Source: an uncultured Methanobrevibacter sp. (GTDB lineage Archaea > Methanobacteriota > Methanobacteria > Methanobacteriales > Methanobacteriaceae). Taken from it: a stretch of 64,000 nucleotides of DNA. This document shows, piece by piece, positions 7,028 through 15,925 of this stretch. Below the pieces are notes generated by a model. It was not told the origin of the DNA, did not search any database, and worked only from the letters and a program-made list of their open reading frames with translations. The number at the start of each line of letters is the position of its first letter. Position 1 is the first letter of the stretch. A program made the translations under genes and the position numbers. The DNA lies in contig NZ_CACWVY010000004.1 in assembly GCF_902764455.1 (NCBI RefSeq), forward strand, positions 1 to 64,000. The letters run 5' to 3'.

Positions 7028-7957
7028 ATGAAAACTGTAATTTTAATACCATGTTATAATGAATCAAAAACTATTGGGAAAGTAGTATCTGATTTTAAAA
7101 AATTCATGCCTCATGCAGATATTTATGTTTATGACAATAACTCTACTGACGGTACAGATGAAATAGCTAAAGAAGCTGGTGCTATTGTTAGATATGAATA
7201 TCAGCAAGGAAAAGGAAATGTTGTCAGGTCAATGTTTCGTGAAATCAAAGCTGATTGTTATATTATGGTTGACGGTGATGATACATATCCTGCTGAAACC
7301 GCACCAGAATTTGAAAAACTAGTATTAAACGGTAAAGCGGATATGGTAATAGGTGACAGATTATCTTCCACATACTTTGAAGAAAATGACAGATTATTCC
7401 ACAACACAGGTAATAGAGTTGTCAGAAAATCCATCAACCTCTTTTTCAAAAGCGATCTCAATGACATCATGACTGGAATGAGAGGTTTCAGCTATAATTT
7501 TGTAAAATCCTTCTCCATTTCATCAAAAGAATTTGAAATAGAAACTGAAATGAGTGTTTTTGCATTAATGAACAATTTTAAAATTAAAGAAATTCCAGTA
7601 GAGTACAAAGATAGAATTGAAGGCAGTGAATCTAAATTAAATACTTATTCAGATGGTATTAAAGTTCTCAGAATGATTTTTTCATTAGTTAGAGATCAAA
7701 AACCATTATTATTTTTCACAACAATGGCAATAATTCTTTTAATAATTGCAGGAATACATTTTTTCCCAATTTTATTTAAATACTTCTCTACAGGATATGT
7801 TTTAAAAATCCCTACATTAATCATTATTTCAACAGTCGTTATCGTTGCAACATTAATATTTCTTACAGGAACCATCCTGCATGTGCTTAAAAAACAGCAT
7901 GCCGATAATCTCGAACGTCATTTAATTCTTTTAAATGAATTAAACAACGATGAATAA
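7028..7957 (+). CDS. Family 2 glycosyltransferase with C-terminal membrane helices
   Basis: 309 residues. The N-terminal 210 residues form a GT-A domain: the opening ILIPCYNESKTIGKVV, YDNNSTDGT, QGKGNVVRSMF and the DGDDTYP metal-binding motif are those of dolichyl-phosphate sugar synthase-like enzymes (DPM1/AglD-like). Two hydrophobic segments follow at about residues 235-256 and 262-288, anchoring the enzyme with its active site in the cytoplasm. Such proteins load a sugar from a nucleotide donor onto a polyprenyl lipid, or build cell-wall polymer. The sugar is not evident. The gene has its own leader with an 11-bp inverted repeat and ends at a two-way terminator shared with the convergent gene at 8077. 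Confidence 0.85.
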   Translation: MKTVILIPCYNESKTIGKVVSDFKKFMPHADIYVYDNNSTDGTDEIAKEAGAIVRYEYQQGKGNVVRSMFREIKADCYIMVDGDDTYPAETAPEFEKLVLNGKADMVIGDRLSSTYFEENDRLFHNTGNRVVRKSINLFFKSDLNDIMTGMRGFSYNFVKSFSISSKEFEIETEMSVFALMNNFKIKEIPVEYKDRIEGSESKLNTYSDGIKVLRMIFSLVRDQKPLLFFTTMAIILLIIAGIHFFPILFKYFSTGYVLKIPTLIIISTVVIVATLIFLTGTILHVLKKQHADNLERHLILLNELNNDE

Positions 7958-8037
7958 GATGTTCTATAAGGATTATTAAAAAAAGAGAATTTTTATAAAA
8001 AAAATATTCGAAAAAAAGCTTAATAAATATGGAGAAA

Positions 8038-8067
8038 TTAAAAGCAGAAGAAATTTTCTGCTTTTAA
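8038..8067. terminator. Two-way hairpin terminator
   Basis: TTAAAAGCAGAA (8038-8049) pairs perfectly with TTCTGCTTTTAA (8056-8067), loop of six, between the convergent genes ending at 7957 and 8077. Confidence 0.6.
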
Positions 8068-8076
8068 GTTATATGT

Positions 8077-8532
8077 TTAATTTTTTCTTTTTAATACTGC
8101 ATAACCGCCGATTATTGCAGTTACTCCAAGTAACATTACAATTGGATTACCTGTTGCTAACATGTTGTGAGGAGTAGGTGCTGTTGCGTTTGAAGTTGTG
8201 TTTTGTGCAACAGATCCTGTTGTGTTACTGGTTGCGTTGTTTGGTGCTCCTGCACTTGGGACATGTGTACCATTTTCCATTGTTTCATTGTATTGGCTTC
8301 CAGCCCAACCGCCTTCATCCTGGTATTGGCTTCCAGCCCATCCACCTTTATCTTGGTATTGACTTCCTGCCCAACCACCGTTGTCTTGGTATTGACTTTC
8401 GGAAACACCGTTAATGTCACTGGTTGCATTATATCCGTTGCCTGTATTTACATCTGCGGCACATACTGCAGTTGCAGATGCAATTACGCAGCATATTACA
8501 AGTAATGTTAATATTTTTTTTGAAAGATCCAT
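8077..8532 (-). CDS. Small repeat-bearing surface protein with C-terminal anchor
   Basis: 151 residues. A signal peptide (KILTLLVICCVIASATAVCAA) is followed by three tandem 11-residue units of the form SQYQDxGGWAG and a partial fourth, then a Thr/Asn/Ser-rich stalk with several N-glycosylation sequons, then a membrane helix (PIVMLLGVTAIIGGYAVL) and KRKN. This is a cell-surface design: short, exposed aromatic repeats on a glycosylated stalk held by a C-terminal anchor. The start at 8532 follows GGTGAT by four bases, the spacing used by other genes here; the longer upstream frame lacks a site. A 20-bp palindrome next to the TATA box suggests tight control. Function unknown. Confidence 0.7.
   Translation of the reverse strand: MDLSKKILTLLVICCVIASATAVCAADVNTGNGYNATSDINGVSESQYQDNGGWAGSQYQDKGGWAGSQYQDEGGWAGSQYNETMENGTHVPSAGAPNNATSNTTGSVAQNTTSNATAPTPHNMLATGNPIVMLLGVTAIIGGYAVLKRKN
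8291..8389 (-). repeat. Three tandem 33-bp coding repeats
   Basis: Units at 8291-8323, 8324-8356 and 8357-8389, with a partial fourth from 8390, each encoding SQYQDxGGWAG. The units differ at only a few positions, so the copy number could change by slippage or recombination without breaking the frame. Confidence 0.8.
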
Positions 8533-8593
8533 AATAATCACCTTTGATATTTTTTTTAATCGATGCAAGTTTGCCATATTTTTTTGGAAAATA

Positions 8594-8666
8594 ACTTGCT
8601 TCACACAAGTAATTATATAATCAAGCCCATATATAAAGTTTTTCGAATGTAAGTGCCTACTTACAT
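8594..8666 (-). promoter_or_regulatory. Promoter of the 8077 gene with a 20-bp palindromic operator
   Basis: Reading the minus strand: the palindrome ATGTAAGTGCCTACTTACAT (8666-8647, arms of eight, spacer of four), then a TATA-like box CTTTATATATG (8639-8629), then near the expected start site a smaller inverted repeat ACTTG-N7-CAAGT (8610-8594). The large palindrome sits where an archaeal activator or a TFB-blocking repressor would bind. Confidence 0.5.
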
Positions 8667-8919
8667 CTTAAAACAATTAAAAAAGAGATAATTAACTATT
8701 ATTATAAAAAATAACTTCAATAACATTTTTATATGCTCATAGGAACTTTTAAAGAAATTTACTAAAAAATTGAATCATCCTATTCCATAAAATAGCTCAC
8801 AATTAACAAATACATAATGCCAATGTAAATTTATTGTAACATCCATTAAAAAAACAGATATTTGAATTAATTTACAAAAAATATTTAAAATAATATTATT
8901 AAAAATTTAATTATATTAC

Positions 8920-8988
8920 TCAATATTCAATAATTCTTCGTTTAGTTTTACCTTTGATTTAGACTTTAAACGATATATTGAATATTGA
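8920..8988 (+). promoter_or_regulatory. 12-bp perfect inverted repeat upstream of the 9015 gene
   Basis: TCAATATTCAAT (8920-8931) and ATTGAATATTGA (8977-8988), 45 bases apart, ending 26 bases before the ATG. It may be a leader stem-loop or a pair of operator sites across the promoter. Confidence 0.4.
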
Positions 8989-9014
8989 TTTAATATATAT
9001 TAGGAGGTTTAAAT

Positions 9015-9488
9015 ATGAATAAGAAGATATTATTTGCACTAACTGTTGCTCTTGTAGCTATTGCTGCTGTTGGAACTGCATCTGCATTTGATTTTTCAGA
9101 CTTAGGGTCCCTATTTGGAGCCCCAAAAGATCAGAATGTAACTATTGACGGAGAAACTTTCAAAATACCTGCAAAATTTAAAGAAATTAACAATTTAAGT
9201 GAAAATGGAACTGTTGATGATTATGGAGTTTTAAAAACTACTAAATATGTCAAATCATTCTCTAATGATACTAATTTCATTAACATTCATGTTTACGAAG
9301 TCAACGGTACCAATTTGACTAATGATTTAATTAATTTCAATAACGGTACATCTAAAGACATTTCCGGAGTAAAAGGTTATCTGTATAAAGATGATAATAA
9401 TACCTATACTTACACATATAGTAAAGGCAATAAAATTATTGGAATACAATCAGATAAAGAAGCTCTTATTGGTCCTGTAATAGCTTAA
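9015..9488 (+). CDS. Secreted FKIP-domain protein, family member 1
   Basis: 157 residues with a clear signal peptide (ILFALTVALVAIAAVGTASA) and no C-terminal anchor. The mature part opens with VTIDGETFKIPAKFKE and later has ISGVKGYLYKDDNNTYTYTYSKGNKIIGI. The same order (a short FKIP-like phrase, then a glycine-aromatic turn and beta strands) appears in the proteins at 34440 and 56487, so these three form a paralogous family with different anchors. Six or more Asn-x-Ser/Thr sequons fit glycosylation. AGGAGG lies six bases upstream of the ATG. No function is known to me for this family. Confidence 0.7.
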   Translation: MNKKILFALTVALVAIAAVGTASAFDFSDLGSLFGAPKDQNVTIDGETFKIPAKFKEINNLSENGTVDDYGVLKTTKYVKSFSNDTNFINIHVYEVNGTNLTNDLINFNNGTSKDISGVKGYLYKDDNNTYTYTYSKGNKIIGIQSDKEALIGPVIA

Positions 9489-9515
9489 TCTTTAAGCTAT
9501 TTTTTTATTTTTTTT
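9479..9515 (+). terminator. Intrinsic-type terminator overlapping the stop codon
   Basis: AATAGCTTAA (9479-9488) pairs perfectly with TTAAGCTATT (9492-9501), loop of three, followed by a long T-rich run. The left arm contains the stop codon of the preceding gene. Confidence 0.75.
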
Positions 9516-9612
9516 GTAACACGCATTTTTGAATTATATTTAAAAACTATTTTTTTAAAATTTAATGTAAAAATAATAACTATTATTAGCATTCAATCCC
9601 AAAAATATCTAT

Positions 9613-11094
9613 ATGGAAATCACTAGCAAAAGAGATATTTTCGGAATGATTTTTTTCACATTGAGCGTAATAATGCTGGGGTATATGTTTTTAACACCCC
9701 TTAATCATTATATTCTGCATGTTGATGAGTACTTTACAATAAGTGTCCTCACTCTTCCCTTAGGAGACATTGTGAACATAACCAGCTGGGATGTGCACCC
9801 TCCACTGTACTATATTCTAGGTAAAATTGCAGTTAAAATCGCTGAAGCAATAGGAATTGACAGCATGCAAGGTTTGAGAATCCTTTCAACCATACCATAC
9901 ATTCTTATTCTGGCAATATCAGCAACCAAAATCAGAAAGGATTATGGTCTTTTGAGCGCAGGACTGTTTACATTTTCACTTGCAGTCATGAGCGAATTTT
10001 TCGCACACTTTCTGATTGCAAGGATGTACAGCTGGGCAATTCTTTTTATAATTATCGCATTTATTTCATTTACAGAAATTATAAAAAACAATGATAAAAA
10101 AGCCTGGATTATTCTGACCGTATTTTCAGTGCTTTGTGCATACACACATTATTTTGCGGCAATAAGCGTTGTATGTCTTTATATTATACTTCTCGTTTAC
10201 ATAATGAAATTTGAAAAAGACAAACTCAAAATGTGGATAATGTCAATTGCAGGAGCTGCAATACTTTATATTCCTTGGATACCTCCGCTTATAAGGCAAA
10301 TGACACAGGTTCGAGCAGCTTACTGGATTCGCCAGGTAAATCCTGACCTTTTCATCAAGTCACTGGGATACATCGCATATGCAAATGATGCAGTAATCGG
10401 CCTGATTGCAATTGCAGTTATAATAGGAATTTTATACATTTACAAAAAAGAATCCGCAAATGAAGATGAGAAGGAACGTTTCCTGATTTTAAGCGGAGTG
10501 CGAGTGTATATTGGAACAATCCTTCTGGCAGTTATACTTTCAGTTGTTTTCAGACCTATACTGATGCCTAGATACCTGCTTCCTGCAACTGCTGTAATGT
10601 GGCTTGCAATTTCAATTATTCTCGGAAAAATTAAAAATAGAAATATGTTCATGATTTCGGCTGCAATGATAGCATTGCTTCTTGTTATCGGAATTACAAC
10701 AACAATTTCAACAAACGATTATCTCTATAACAGCGGAGTCCACCAAAAAGAGGTTCTGGACAATATCACAAACGATCCGAATTCCACACTTATTATCAAT
10801 AACCAGAACATGATAATGTACTTTTTGAGTTATGCAAATCAGTCAGATACATATGTTCTGAATGTCAATCATGTATTCGGTGAAAACATGGACAGGCTCC
10901 ATAAGTTCTATGACTTCAATACCTTCAACGGCAGGGATATTGACAAGCTGATTGCAAATAAAACTGGCAAGAACATATATATCATAAGCTGGAGTGACCC
11001 GGTTCTTAACACAACTACCGAAAAGATTGACGCCTGGGCAGGTGTGACAATTTCAAGGGTAAACACAACCAATGCTACTTCTGTTTCAAGGTGA
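9613..11094 (+). CDS. GT39-like polytopic glycosyltransferase (PMT_2/ArnT-like)
   Basis: 493 residues with around ten to twelve hydrophobic helices. The first external loop has HVDEYFTISVL and SWDVHPPLYYILG, matching the Asp-Glu and D-x-H-P-P motifs of the dolichyl-phosphate-mannose-protein mannosyltransferase / ArnT superfamily, which transfers sugars from polyprenyl phosphate on the outer face of the membrane. A soluble C-terminal domain of about 120 residues follows the last helix. With the GT2 enzyme at 7028 it may belong to surface glycosylation, but the two are not in one operon. No ribosome site precedes the ATG, so the message may be leaderless or the start could be internal. Acceptor and sugar are unknown. 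Confidence 0.75.
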   Translation: MEITSKRDIFGMIFFTLSVIMLGYMFLTPLNHYILHVDEYFTISVLTLPLGDIVNITSWDVHPPLYYILGKIAVKIAEAIGIDSMQGLRILSTIPYILILAISATKIRKDYGLLSAGLFTFSLAVMSEFFAHFLIARMYSWAILFIIIAFISFTEIIKNNDKKAWIILTVFSVLCAYTHYFAAISVVCLYIILLVYIMKFEKDKLKMWIMSIAGAAILYIPWIPPLIRQMTQVRAAYWIRQVNPDLFIKSLGYIAYANDAVIGLIAIAVIIGILYIYKKESANEDEKERFLILSGVRVYIGTILLAVILSVVFRPILMPRYLLPATAVMWLAISIILGKIKNRNMFMISAAMIALLLVIGITTTISTNDYLYNSGVHQKEVLDNITNDPNSTLIINNQNMIMYFLSYANQSDTYVLNVNHVFGENMDRLHKFYDFNTFNGRDIDKLIANKTGKNIYIISWSDPVLNTTTEKIDAWAGVTISRVNTTNATSVSR

Positions 11095-11547
11095 AAACAT
11101 TAACAATGGGGTTTAAAATCCCTATTTCTTATTTTTTTTAACTGCAGCATGTATATGTGTAGTTTAATTATAACTTGATTTTTAAAAACCTTCTCGTTAA
11201 TGTAATATATGCATCATTAAATTACAGGTATTTTCAATACAATCAATTTGATTAACACAGGTTTTAATTATTTAATATTGTTAATTCTTAATGATTGAGT
11301 ATTCTCTACTAATTATCTTGCAAAACCAAAAAATTAGAAATAATATTGTTATTAACAAAAATTTAATTATTAAATTTTATTTTCTGATTATCTGTCATTC
11401 TTTGTTTAAAACTTATTTAAATTGGTTGAGAATCCTTTTAGTCGGAAATGAATGTTTAACTGAAATATTTAAACTAAAAATTGTTATATAACTACAAAAA
11501 TATATATTAATTTATTAATATAATTCATATTAAAGGAGGGATAATTT
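11095..11547. other. Intergenic region, 453 bp
   Basis: AT-rich spacer. A TATA-like stretch (AAAAATATATATTAATTT, about 11497-11514) precedes the adhesin gene, whose SD AAAGGAGGG is at 11532-11540. A 66-codon frame at 11291 has no ribosome site and is not accepted. Confidence 0.5.
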
Positions 11548-13668
11548 TTGAAAATTAATATGATTTTGATAGTTACTTTTTTAATTTTTGCATTGACGCT
11601 TACATCAGTAAGCGCAGCTGATTTAAATGCTACATCGGATGAAATTACTGCTATTGATAATGTATCAGATACAATAGACAGTGGAAATTTTATCGATTGC
11701 AAAAATTCAGAGGAAGTTTTAGCAATATCAGATGAAGACATATTGTCTGCATTTGAAATTAAAATTGGTGATGACGGCATTGCTTATATTGATGACATTG
11801 CAGATATAAGCATTGAATTTCCAAAAAATGTTAAGATAAACAGCAAATATTATTTCTACATAGACAACAAGTTATACAAAAAAGAAACAATTGATTATGA
11901 GGGATATTATGATATTTTTCCTCTGAAAAATGTTGCCTGTGGTGAGCATACATATAAATTAGTCTATAAAAATAATAAAAATACTGAAATTACAAAGACA
12001 GGTCGCTTTAAAGTCGACTGGAGTAATTTTGAGCTTGAACATTACTATGGCAAGGATAATTCTGAAAACATTAAAACCCTCTACTACGGAGACATATATA
12101 GAAATTCCATCACTTTACCAGAAGATGCGAGAGGAAATGTTAAAGTAATAGTAAACAATAAAACTGAATACAGTTTTGGAGTATCTGATTTTAACAATAT
12201 GGTCATTTCTGATTTACCGATTGGAAGAAATGAAATAGTTTTTGAATATAGTGACCGTTTATACAGTTCTAAAAAAGCTAAAGACATAGTTAATGTAATT
12301 GCAGCTGTAAAAGGGCCAAAAACACTTTCATGTGTAGAATCTGCAGTATTTACATTAAAACTTCCTAAAGATGCAAATGGAACACTTGTAGCCCATTATC
12401 CAAATCATAGGACTAAAGTCAATCTGGTAAACGGATATGCAAAAATCAAATTACCCCTACAATCTGCAGGAAAACATAAGATATATATCTGGTATAATGG
12501 AACAGATTATGACGTTAAACCATTTGGAACTTTAAAATATGTTGACGGCATTCCACTCTTTGGAGATTTAATTTTTGGAGCAGAAGTAAGTATACCTGAT
12601 GAAATGACTGTTGGAGAGAATAAATATTTAAGATTTGAACTTCCAAAAGATGCAAATGGCATATTGGAGATAAATTATGATGAAATCCCACTTATCAATG
12701 GATCTGCAAGCATTCCCCTTTCTAATTTAGAAGCTGGAGAATATACATTTGATGTCTCATATACTGAAGACAGCAAATATGCTAACTTGGAAAAAGAATT
12801 CACACTTATTGTCAACAACAAGATTCCATCATTTAATATTACAATGCCTTCTGAAATCATTGCTAATACAGATACTAAATTCACTTTCAATGGTCCTGAT
12901 GATTGTAATGGTTGGCTTAATATATATTGTGAAGATGAAATCGTTTCCGGAGAAATTAATAAGGGAAAATTAACCATAAAAGGTAAAGTTCCTAAGAAAT
13001 ATGGAAACCAGAGCCTATATTTTGTATTCGAATCCTCTGGTATTTATTCAGATTCCAGAGGCTTTATTAACTTCATTTCAATTCCAACCCCTATAATCCA
13101 GACAAAAGATGATTATTTAATTACTTATAATGGTAAAACATATAACCATAAGATAAGAATTTTAGACGGATATGGAAAACCTGTAGGTGCAGGGGAAAAA
13201 GTTAAAATTTATACTTATCCTCATAAGCTAGTTAAAACTGTCAAAACTGATTCAAAAGGATATATTACTTTAAAATTTAATAAACCAGTTTTTAAAGACT
13301 ATTCATTTGAATATAAAGGTGTTGAAAAATCTTCAATAATCGACTTTAGTTCGGCCACATGGTTATATATCAATGGACACCACTATGATCAAACGGTGAA
13401 AAAATCAGCAAAAGCGATAAAAGTTGAAGTGCACTTAAGAGAACCGTTTAACTATAAAAAGACCAAATTTTCAAATAAAAAAGTTACTGTCAAATTTAAT
13501 GGTAAAACATATAAACTAACTACTAAATTATGGGGTATTGCAAAATTAACCATTAAACAAAAAGACATTAAGAAACTTAAAGTTGGCAAAAAATATAAAA
13601 TGACTGCAAGCTATGCTAAAGATACAAATAGTGTTTATGGTTCCCTATATATTAAAATTATAAAATAA
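11548..13668 (+). CDS. Adhesin-like secreted protein with Ig-like domains
   Basis: 706 residues. The TTG at 11548 is taken as start because AAAGGAGGG lies eight bases upstream; the first ATG is twelve bases further and badly spaced. A signal peptide (MILIVTFLIFALTLTSVSAA) leads into several beta-rich units of roughly 90-100 residues that share the phrase LPKDANGTL or ELPKDANGIL, each with a repeated tyrosine near its end, as in bacterial Ig-like repeats. The last 170 residues are lysine-rich (KVTVKFNGKTYKLTTK, KLKVGKKYKMTASY), like the tails of the other adhesins in this window. This tail may bind the negatively charged pseudomurein wall. No sortase signal or C-terminal anchor helix is present. 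Confidence 0.75.
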   Translation: MKINMILIVTFLIFALTLTSVSAADLNATSDEITAIDNVSDTIDSGNFIDCKNSEEVLAISDEDILSAFEIKIGDDGIAYIDDIADISIEFPKNVKINSKYYFYIDNKLYKKETIDYEGYYDIFPLKNVACGEHTYKLVYKNNKNTEITKTGRFKVDWSNFELEHYYGKDNSENIKTLYYGDIYRNSITLPEDARGNVKVIVNNKTEYSFGVSDFNNMVISDLPIGRNEIVFEYSDRLYSSKKAKDIVNVIAAVKGPKTLSCVESAVFTLKLPKDANGTLVAHYPNHRTKVNLVNGYAKIKLPLQSAGKHKIYIWYNGTDYDVKPFGTLKYVDGIPLFGDLIFGAEVSIPDEMTVGENKYLRFELPKDANGILEINYDEIPLINGSASIPLSNLEAGEYTFDVSYTEDSKYANLEKEFTLIVNNKIPSFNITMPSEIIANTDTKFTFNGPDDCNGWLNIYCEDEIVSGEINKGKLTIKGKVPKKYGNQSLYFVFESSGIYSDSRGFINFISIPTPIIQTKDDYLITYNGKTYNHKIRILDGYGKPVGAGEKVKIYTYPHKLVKTVKTDSKGYITLKFNKPVFKDYSFEYKGVEKSSIIDFSSATWLYINGHHYDQTVKKSAKAIKVEVHLREPFNYKKTKFSNKKVTVKFNGKTYKLTTKLWGIAKLTIKQKDIKKLKVGKKYKMTASYAKDTNSVYGSLYIKIIK

Positions 13669-13669
13669 T

Positions 13670-13700
13670 GTGAATGATTTTTTCATTCACTATTTTTTTT
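13670..13700 (+). terminator. Intrinsic-type terminator after the adhesin gene
   Basis: GTGAATGA (13670-13677) pairs with TCATTCAC (13683-13690), then TA and nine T residues. Confidence 0.7.
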
Positions 13701-13907
13701 TGAAATTCATGAAAACCTAATATACAGACAGGATATAAGATTTTTATCTTAATGAACTTAACATAAGTATACACTTTATATATTATCTAACGGAATTTGA
13801 AATTACAATTAGAAAAAAATATTCAACTTTAACTCATTTCCAAGGGTTAAAAAACTGATTGGCACATACGATGATTTAAATATTCGTTGATTCAAATATG
13901 TTAAATA

Positions 13908-14618
13908 ATGCTAAAATCTAAACAAATAATATACCTAATATTAATTTTTGCAACATTTTCGGATATTCTGCTACTGTTTTATGCAGCATTACATCCCGTT
14001 TCTTCAACGTTCAGATTTGGGGTTTACTCTTTTGATATAATTTTATGTGTAGTATTATGGATAGAATTTATCTACAGCTATTTGAAATCAGACAACAAAA
14101 AGCAATACCTGATTGAAAATTCGTTAAGTATTCTGGGAATGCTACCTATTAATTTTGTATTTCTTAGAGCATTAAGATTATTGAAACTTATCCAATTGAT
14201 TAAGCTCTTTGTTCTTGCAAGGGATAGTGAAAAAAACCTTTCCAACTTTTTGAAACATACATACTTGGATAAAATAATATTGGTAGCAATCATTTTCATT
14301 TTCATTTTGACAGTGTCAGTTAGAATTTTAGAGCCTAATATCACGGATATAAATACTGCTTTTTGGTATATCATTGTTTCTATAACTAATACAGGATATG
14401 GAGATATCGTTCCATCCTCACTTTCAGGACGAATTGTTGGAATTATTGCAATGATCGGAGGGATTTTGGTTTTCGCTTCATTCACTGCTGTAATTTCATC
14501 ATTGTACATTTCAAAAATAGGCCAGGATAATCATGACGATTTAAATACAAAAATCGAAAATCTGACATCTGAAATCGAAAGACTTAACGAAAAAATCGAT
14601 GAGCTAAAAAAGGAATAA
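13908..14618 (+). CDS. Voltage-sensor-like potassium channel
   Basis: 236 residues. Helices S1-S4 occupy about residues 1-105, with an S4-like segment LRALRLLKLIQLIKL whose basic residues are spaced every third or fourth position. Then S5, a pore helix (AFWYIIVSITNTGYGDIVP, filter TGYGD at about 162-166) and S6. The C-terminus is a charged coiled coil (IENLTSEIERLNEKIDELKK) suited to tetramer assembly. This is the layout of Kv-like archaeal K+ channels of the Ion_trans_2 type. The residue before the filter (asparagine in TNTGYGD) differs from the commoner TVGYGD context. No ribosome site is obvious. It stands alone between surface-protein genes. Confidence 0.85.
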   Translation: MLKSKQIIYLILIFATFSDILLLFYAALHPVSSTFRFGVYSFDIILCVVLWIEFIYSYLKSDNKKQYLIENSLSILGMLPINFVFLRALRLLKLIQLIKLFVLARDSEKNLSNFLKHTYLDKIILVAIIFIFILTVSVRILEPNITDINTAFWYIIVSITNTGYGDIVPSSLSGRIVGIIAMIGGILVFASFTAVISSLYISKIGQDNHDDLNTKIENLTSEIERLNEKIDELKKE

Positions 14619-14697
14619 ATTAGGCCTGAGGATATCAGTTCCACAAGCCATATTCCATCTATTTTTTTTAATGCATGTTTTAAGAGTATATTTGAGT

Positions 14698-15135
14698 TCA
14701 GTTATTCATAGGATTGAATCCAAATACCTTTCCTGCCAGTTTGAATGCCAGAGGATTTACAATCTGGCTTACAATTAAATAAGCGACAACCCATCTGACC
14801 GGCCATAGATATAACAGCACATCTACAGGTAATTGTCCGATAGGAACTCCAAATATCAAAGGCATTATAAAGCTCATAATCAAACTTATGAAAAATGCTA
14901 AAGGGTTCCACAAACCTGTTTTCATACCTAATTTAAAGCCAAACACTTTGCCTGCCAATTTAAGAGATAATGGATGAACAATAAGATTGACTATAAAATA
15001 AGCGACAACCCAACGAATTGGCCACATTAAAAAGCATATTTCAATAGGCATTCCCATTGGTGTTGCAAAAATCAACGGCATTACTATACTCATTATAAGA
15101 CTTATGAAAAAAGCTATTGGATTCCACAATTTCAT
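14698..15135 (-). CDS. Internally duplicated small membrane protein, DUF2798-like
   Basis: 145 residues made of two copies of a 72-residue unit. Each unit begins LWNPxAFFISLIMSxxMPLIF, passes through a short polar loop, then WPxRWVVAYxIVxxIVxPLxxKLAGKVFGF. Each copy has two membrane helices, giving four in total. The pattern of a polar serine in the first helix and WxxxW-like second helix recalls DUF2798. The start at 15135 has GGAG seven bases upstream; the longer frame from 15213 lacks a site. The two halves are close enough in sequence to suggest a fairly recent duplication. Function unknown. Confidence 0.65.
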   Translation of the reverse strand: MKLWNPIAFFISLIMSIVMPLIFATPMGMPIEICFLMWPIRWVVAYFIVNLIVHPLSLKLAGKVFGFKLGMKTGLWNPLAFFISLIMSFIMPLIFGVPIGQLPVDVLLYLWPVRWVVAYLIVSQIVNPLAFKLAGKVFGFNPMNN

Positions 15136-15382
15136 CTTTAAACTCCATTTTAATATATTAAATTTTTTACATTCATATTTTTGATATAACAAATAATTAA
15201 TTTTAGAACTCAATTTAAAAGTAAGAAAATTCCTAAGGTTAAAATTAAATCATGAATCTAACACTATTGCGGATGATAACTAATGGCACTGTTGAGAAAT
15301 AGTTTTTTTTTAAGTTGTATTAATGTAACTGAGTCCTTAAATCCGAAGCAATCATGAAAAAAATAAGTTTAGGAAATAGGAT

Positions 15383-15529
15383 TTAATATCCTAATAATCC
15401 TAATAATAAACATATAACAAATATAATTACTGCAATTTTTAACAATGATTTTAATCCTTTAAATATTGCATAAATTATTATAATTATTATTAGTATCCTA
15501 ATAACATGCATTATCATATTCAATATCAT
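15383..15529 (-). CDS. 48-residue hydrophobic membrane micro-protein
   Basis: Reading the minus strand, GCAGGAGGTT is followed after about five bases by an ATG and 48 codons. The peptide starts MILNMIMHVIRILIIIIIIY, has a short basic turn (FKGLKSLLK), and a second hydrophobic helix (IAVIIFVICLLLGLLGY). It would form a two-helix hairpin in the membrane. The ribosome site is one of the best in the window, which argues against chance. It has no neighbour within 240 bp on either side. No family is recognised. Confidence 0.6.
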   Translation of the reverse strand: MILNMIMHVIRILIIIIIIYAIFKGLKSLLKIAVIIFVICLLLGLLGY

Positions 15530-15925
15530 TTTTTAACCTCCTGCAAATTTATTTCCTCTTTGAAAATCACTAATTTTTTTAAATTCAACCTCATATTCTG
15601 TCTGAATTGAACAACTCAACTTATAGAATTTGAGGATTTCCCTGTTTTTTATTATATATCATTGGTTATCTGATATACAATTTTACATAATTAATGTTTT
15701 ACTTTTTTTAACTTGGTTATCGCTGAAAAAAGTTTTTATTAATTTTGTAATTACCATTTATTATTTTAGTCATTATGCTATTTAAATTTCATCATTGAGC
15801 TTTTGGCAGTAATGTCTTTTTGTTCAGTCCATCTTAGAGTTAAAAAAAAGTAGGGCGTTCATGCACACCTATAAATTAAATGAAAATTATGGTTTTAAAA
15901 AGAAAAAAAGAAAAAATGAAATGGT
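15530..15925. other. Intergenic region, 396 bp
   Basis: It carries the SD of the 48-residue gene at its left edge. The rest is AT-rich with no frame, hairpin or ribosome site that I can support. Confidence 0.5.

Noticed and set aside
8157-8505. Several overlapping frames over the repeat-bearing surface gene
   Set aside because: They are shadow frames kept open by the 33-bp repeats; none has a ribosome site or a sensible composition.
11291-11491. 66-codon frame before the adhesin gene
   Set aside because: No SD; runs into the promoter region of 11548; composition typical of random AT-rich DNA.
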